Source: JANQKX01 sp039028695 (lineage in GTDB: Bacteria > Pseudomonadota > Alphaproteobacteria > Kiloniellales > Kiloniellaceae). From it: a stretch of 22,597 bases of DNA. Below the pieces are notes generated by a model. The model saw only the letters and a program-made list of their open reading frames with translations. It did not search any database and was not told the origin of the DNA. Positions 19,798 through 22,597 of the stretch are shown here, in pieces. Location: the NCBI GenBank assembly GCA_039028695.1, contig JBCCHN010000080.1, positions 1-22,597 of the forward strand, written 5' to 3'. Position 1 is the stretch's first letter, and every line of letters begins with the position of its first letter. Both the position numbers and the translations under genes were made by a program.

Positions 19798-22597
19798 TCA
19801 TCGCGAGACAACCTCGCAGTCAAATCCCGAAGCGATCACGCCGTCGCACATGGCCACGGCGGCCGACCGGGTGGAAAAGCGTTCGGAGAGGATCCTATAT
19901 CGATCAACGGCACCAGCGGCGCCGTCCTGACGGATTTTTTCCACAAACAACGGGCGCCCCGCCAGCAAGATCTGCAACTGGGTTTGCAGGTCGTTGGTGG
20001 CCCTGAGAGCCGACTCCTCAGACCCGGCCGTGGCCAGCTGAACCGCAAAGCTCGTGCCCCCATCGGCCACTGCTGTCCCAACTGTCCCATCCTCACCCGG
20101 CCGATCTGCATCGCTCAGAGTCTCCAGGCCGGGCTTGCGTTGCGGTAACCGGATGCGCCGGTTGACCGCCCCGAAACCGTTTTGGCCGTCTTCCCCCGGA
20201 CCGGCCGCTGGATCGACCGCCGCCAGTTGATCGCCAACAATAGTTGAATTTTCCGTCCCATTTGGTTCTTCAACCGACCCCAAGCCCGCTGATTGATCTT
20301 GACCCAATTGATCCTGATCAGCACCCGCGTTTCCATTGACGACCGCAGTCTCCCCGCCCTCATTGCGTCTTTGGCGATCTTCCTCAGGAGGGGCTTCGGG
20401 AACTTCAAGAGTCGCGAACCCATCAATAACTTCTGAACCCGCACCTTCTGGCCCCGCAGCTTCTGGTCCTGCAGCTTCTGGCCCTGCACCTTCTAACTGC
20501 GAAGCCGCTAAAACGGCGGCCTCTGCAAGCGTCCCTTGCTCTTGAGGCTGCGCCTCCCCTTCGGCGGCCTCGACCTGTAAGAGACTCACGGAATCACTGT
20601 CTCCGCTATCGATTGCCGTATCTTCATCCACCCCGCTTGTCGCGCCCGAATTTTCCCTAGCGCTGCCTTCGGCCGGAGCGGCCGCCACGGCACTCCCTTG
20701 GCCAATCTCAGCGATTGATCGCGCATCACCGTTTTCATCGGTCTGCCGATCGACGCTGCTGCCATCCAGGTCCGCCGTCGAGGTGCGCTCTTCGCTGGAT
20801 TGGCCAGCATGCGAACCATCGCTTCCGTCGGCCTGCGGCTCAACCACCTCCCCACTGGGCGAAGCATCGAAGGCGCTCAAGAGTTCCAGACCCTCATCTT
20901 TGTTCACTAACATCCAGCCGACAACGATCAGGGCGATGAGAAGAACGACAAAGGGCCAGGCACGACCGGACTCTTTTGGCGCGGCATCACCTCCCATCCC
21001 TTCGGTTCGATCACTATAATCGGGCTGCAACACCGAGACGCGGCCCGTCGGCCGTTGATTTTCCTTTGCCGTTTCATGGTCTGAACCGGACGGTAAGACC
21101 GTGGACGCCTCGTTAGGGTGCATCGCGTCAGCATGTACCGCGTCAGTTGCTTGCCCCCCATAATCCCGGCCACTCTCGCTGGCATCGGACGACAAAAGAC
21201 GACGGTCGCCCGTCCTGGCGACGCTGGTGCTGTCCGCGCTGTCTCCCCCATTGAATGGCCCGCTCTCTGTTGGCTGTTCAGCCTCCCTGGAAAAGGCGGC
21301 GATCACCTCGTCAACGGTGGTCCAAGACTCTTGCGGCACCCTGTCGGTGCGTGCCTCGTCCGTCCGCACGTCGTCAATCCGCGCCTCATCCGTTCGCAGC
21401 CTTTCGACTGGCATCCCGTCATCCGGAGCCTTATCAGTCGACGGCATCGCTCGTCCTTTGGAGGCTAAAAGGGAGCCCAGCCCATCAGAACCTGGCTCGT
21501 CCGCCGACCGTCGCGAAGCAGCACTATCTTTCGAAGCGCGACTTGAGGGCTCCGAGTCCTTTTCGCTGGGCCCAACCGTCAGATGGTCCGCCGTGAGGTC
21601 CCCGGCCTCTGGCGCCGGATCGGCAGCAAGAGGGTCTTGCCTATCCTTGACCGGCGGTTCACCCGACAGCACGCTGCCGCTTTCCCGGGGCGACCCAAAG
21701 GCCCCCTTTGCCGGCGCATCCCTTTTGGCTGTGGGCCCGTTCGCCTCCCCCAATGGGCGCGTTTCGGCATCTGGGATGGGCTCGGCCACCACCTGGTTAC
21801 CGGCAACTTTTCCTTGCTCAGAGGACCCGGAGGATTGTGGTGGAAGCGGCGACGCGGGCACACCCGGTCGTTTAGGGGCCGTCTCAGGCTCCCCTTCGGA
21901 GGTAGCGTGATCCCGGGCCGCTTTGGCCAACTTTTCCGCTCTTTGCGCGCCCAGGCGGTCAATCTCCGCCCTTAGGTCCGCCTCGTCCTGCAATGCCGGG
22001 CTCGGGTTCAGGCCGAAGCGCGAGCGGTCATCGCCAACCGCCAGCAAAATATCCAAATCGATTTTTTGCTTTTCCTCGCCGAAGGCATAGACCAGGGCCA
22101 GATCGCACAGCCCGTTTATCAGGCGGGGAATGCCCTTGGAAAAGAGAAAAACCGCATCACAAGCCTGATCGGAAAAAAGTTCGGGCTGCCCGCCCGCAAC
22201 CCTGATGCGATGGCGAATATAGCCATGGGTCTCTTCAAGGGTCAGGGCCGCGAGCTGATAACTGATGGCGATTCGTTGCGCGAATTGGCGAAGATCGGGC
22301 CGACTGAGGGTGTCCACCAGCTCGGGCTGGCCCACCAGGATGATCTGCAAAACCAAGTCTTTACTGGCATTGACGTTGGAGAGCATGCGCAATTCCTCGA
22401 GCGTATCCGCATCCAGGTTTTGCGCTTCGTCAATGATCAGAACGGACCGGCGGCCCAAAGCATATTGTTCGATGAGAAAATCAGTAAATATCTGATAAAG
22501 TTGAACCTTTTCCTTGCCACGATAATCCAGGTCAAAGGCCAGCAAAATCCATTGCAAGATATCGCCCAACTTACGATGGGTATTGTGGATCATGCCG
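19798..22597 (-). CDS. ExeA/PEP-CTERM-locus-type AAA ATPase fused to a membrane anchor and SPOR domain (N-terminus cut)
   Basis: The frame enters from the right edge; numbering below is from the first visible Met (22593). Residues 1-190 are the latter part of an ExeA/GspA-like AAA domain: Walker B VLIIDEAQNLD (51-61), LRMLSNV, sensor-like ILVGQPEL (85-92), and GIPRLINGLCDLAL (154-167). Walker A should lie in the roughly 80 missing residues. Then come about 350 polar, acidic, repeat-bearing residues, a single membrane helix (about 546-563, AWPFVVLLIALIVVGWMLV), a second disordered stretch, and a C-terminal SPOR domain (about 846-930, FAVQLATAGSEESA, YRILSERFSTRSAA, GFDCEVV). SPOR domains bind septal peptidoglycan stripped of side peptides, so ATPase in the cytoplasm and SPOR in the periplasm is predicted. 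DamX has a similar plan. Its place upstream of wecC suggests a role in glycan export or wall passage. Confidence 0.9.
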   Translation of the reverse strand, partial: GMIHNTHRKLGDILQWILLAFDLDYRGKEKVQLYQIFTDFLIEQYALGRRSVLIIDEAQNLDADTLEELRMLSNVNASKDLVLQIILVGQPELVDTLSRPDLRQFAQRIAISYQLAALTLEETHGYIRHRIRVAGGQPELFSDQACDAVFLFSKGIPRLINGLCDLALVYAFGEEKQKIDLDILLAVGDDRSRFGLNPSPALQDEADLRAEIDRLGAQRAEKLAKAARDHATSEGEPETAPKRPGVPASPLPPQSSGSSEQGKVAGNQVVAEPIPDAETRPLGEANGPTAKRDAPAKGAFGSPRESGSVLSGEPPVKDRQDPLAADPAPEAGDLTADHLTVGPSEKDSEPSSRASKDSAASRRSADEPGSDGLGSLLASKGRAMPSTDKAPDDGMPVERLRTDEARIDDVRTDEARTDRVPQESWTTVDEVIAAFSREAEQPTESGPFNGGDSADSTSVARTGDRRLLSSDASESGRDYGGQATDAVHADAMHPNEASTVLPSGSDHETAKENQRPTGRVSVLQPDYSDRTEGMGGDAAPKESGRAWPFVVLLIALIVVGWMLVNKDEGLELLSAFDASPSGEVVEPQADGSDGSHAGQSSEERTSTADLDGSSVDRQTDENGDARSIAEIGQGSAVAAAPAEGSARENSGATSGVDEDTAIDSGDSDSVSLLQVEAAEGEAQPQEQGTLAEAAVLAASQLEGAGPEAAGPEAAGPEGAGSEVIDGFATLEVPEAPPEEDRQRRNEGGETAVVNGNAGADQDQLGQDQSAGLGSVEEPNGTENSTIVGDQLAAVDPAAGPGEDGQNGFGAVNRRIRLPQRKPGLETLSDADRPGEDGTVGTAVADGGTSFAVQLATAGSEESALRATNDLQTQLQILLAGRPLFVEKIRQDGAAGAVDRYRILSERFSTRSAAVAMCDGVIASGFDCEVVSR
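20428..20487 (-). repeat. Four 15-bp repeats in the periplasmic linker of the AAA-SPOR gene
   Basis: Four successive units encode A-G-P/S-E-A/G/V (residues about 703-722 from the first visible Met). They are in frame and diverged at a few bases, consistent with slippage growth of a flexible linker. Confidence 0.8.
21337..21396 (-). repeat. Two 30-bp repeats in the cytoplasmic linker of the AAA-SPOR gene
   Basis: The units encode RTDEARIDDV and RTDEARTDRV (residues about 400-419 from the first visible Met). They are charged, in frame and imperfect at the DNA level, pointing to an older duplication in a disordered region. Confidence 0.75.

Noticed and set aside
20428..20487. Possible CRISPR-like repeat array
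   Set aside because: The 15-bp units are contiguous, in frame and encode protein. There are no spacers and no cas genes nearby.
21227..21910. 227-codon plus-strand frame over the AAA-SPOR linker
   Set aside because: Ser/Pro/Arg-rich antisense reading of a low-complexity linker. The opposite frame is continuous with recognised AAA and SPOR domains.

Overview
The window looks like chromosomal DNA of a flagellated alphaproteobacterium, most plausibly Rhodospirillales-like. The main reasons are a recognisable CtrA response regulator (an alphaproteobacterial cell-cycle and motility regulator) beside flagellar fliI and a complete chemotaxis operon, together with moderately high GC and frequent TTG/GTG starts. 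No rRNA, tRNA, CRISPR array or intact insertion sequence was seen.

Left part (1-8679), motility and its control. fliI (flagellar export ATPase, minus strand) runs off the left edge. A 666-bp spacer separates it from divergent ctrA (plus strand) and holds a near-consensus CtrA site just upstream of ctrA. ctrA converges on a tightly packed minus-strand operon, transcribed cheA-cheW-cheY-cheB-cheR. Three of its four junctions overlap (ATGA or TAATG), and a strong bidirectional hairpin terminator lies between ctrA and cheR. CheA is a hybrid kinase with HPt, dimerisation, ATPase, two CheW-like modules and a C-terminal receiver. The set contains kinase, coupling protein, response regulator and both adaptation enzymes, but no receptor and no cheD.

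Middle (8680-10778). A 359-bp spacer carries TTAAC half-sites upstream of cheA and a 14-bp palindrome. It is followed by a solitary two-domain ABC permease of the ferric-iron (FbpB/SfuB) type, with no binding protein or ATPase beside it.

Right part (10779-22597), surface polysaccharide. An AT-rich leader precedes a plus-strand set: a Wzx-type flippase, a translationally coupled protein of unknown function that may be a beta-propeller, and an AsnB-type amidotransferase. Facing it on the minus strand are, in transcription order, an ExeA/PEP-CTERM-locus-type AAA ATPase fused through a long disordered linker and one membrane segment to a SPOR domain (N-terminus off the right edge), a UDP-ManNAc dehydrogenase (WecC family), a heparinase II/III-family protein and a GT4 glycosyltransferase. 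By inference the locus makes and exports a uronic-acid-containing glycan. The dehydrogenase would make the uronic acid, the amidotransferase could amidate it, the glycosyltransferase and flippase would assemble and export the repeat unit, and the heparinase-like protein could trim it. Secretion ATPase, amidotransferase, heparinase-like protein and glycosyltransferase together recall exosortase (XrtA/EpsH)-associated exopolysaccharide loci, but no exosortase or PEP-CTERM protein lies inside the window.
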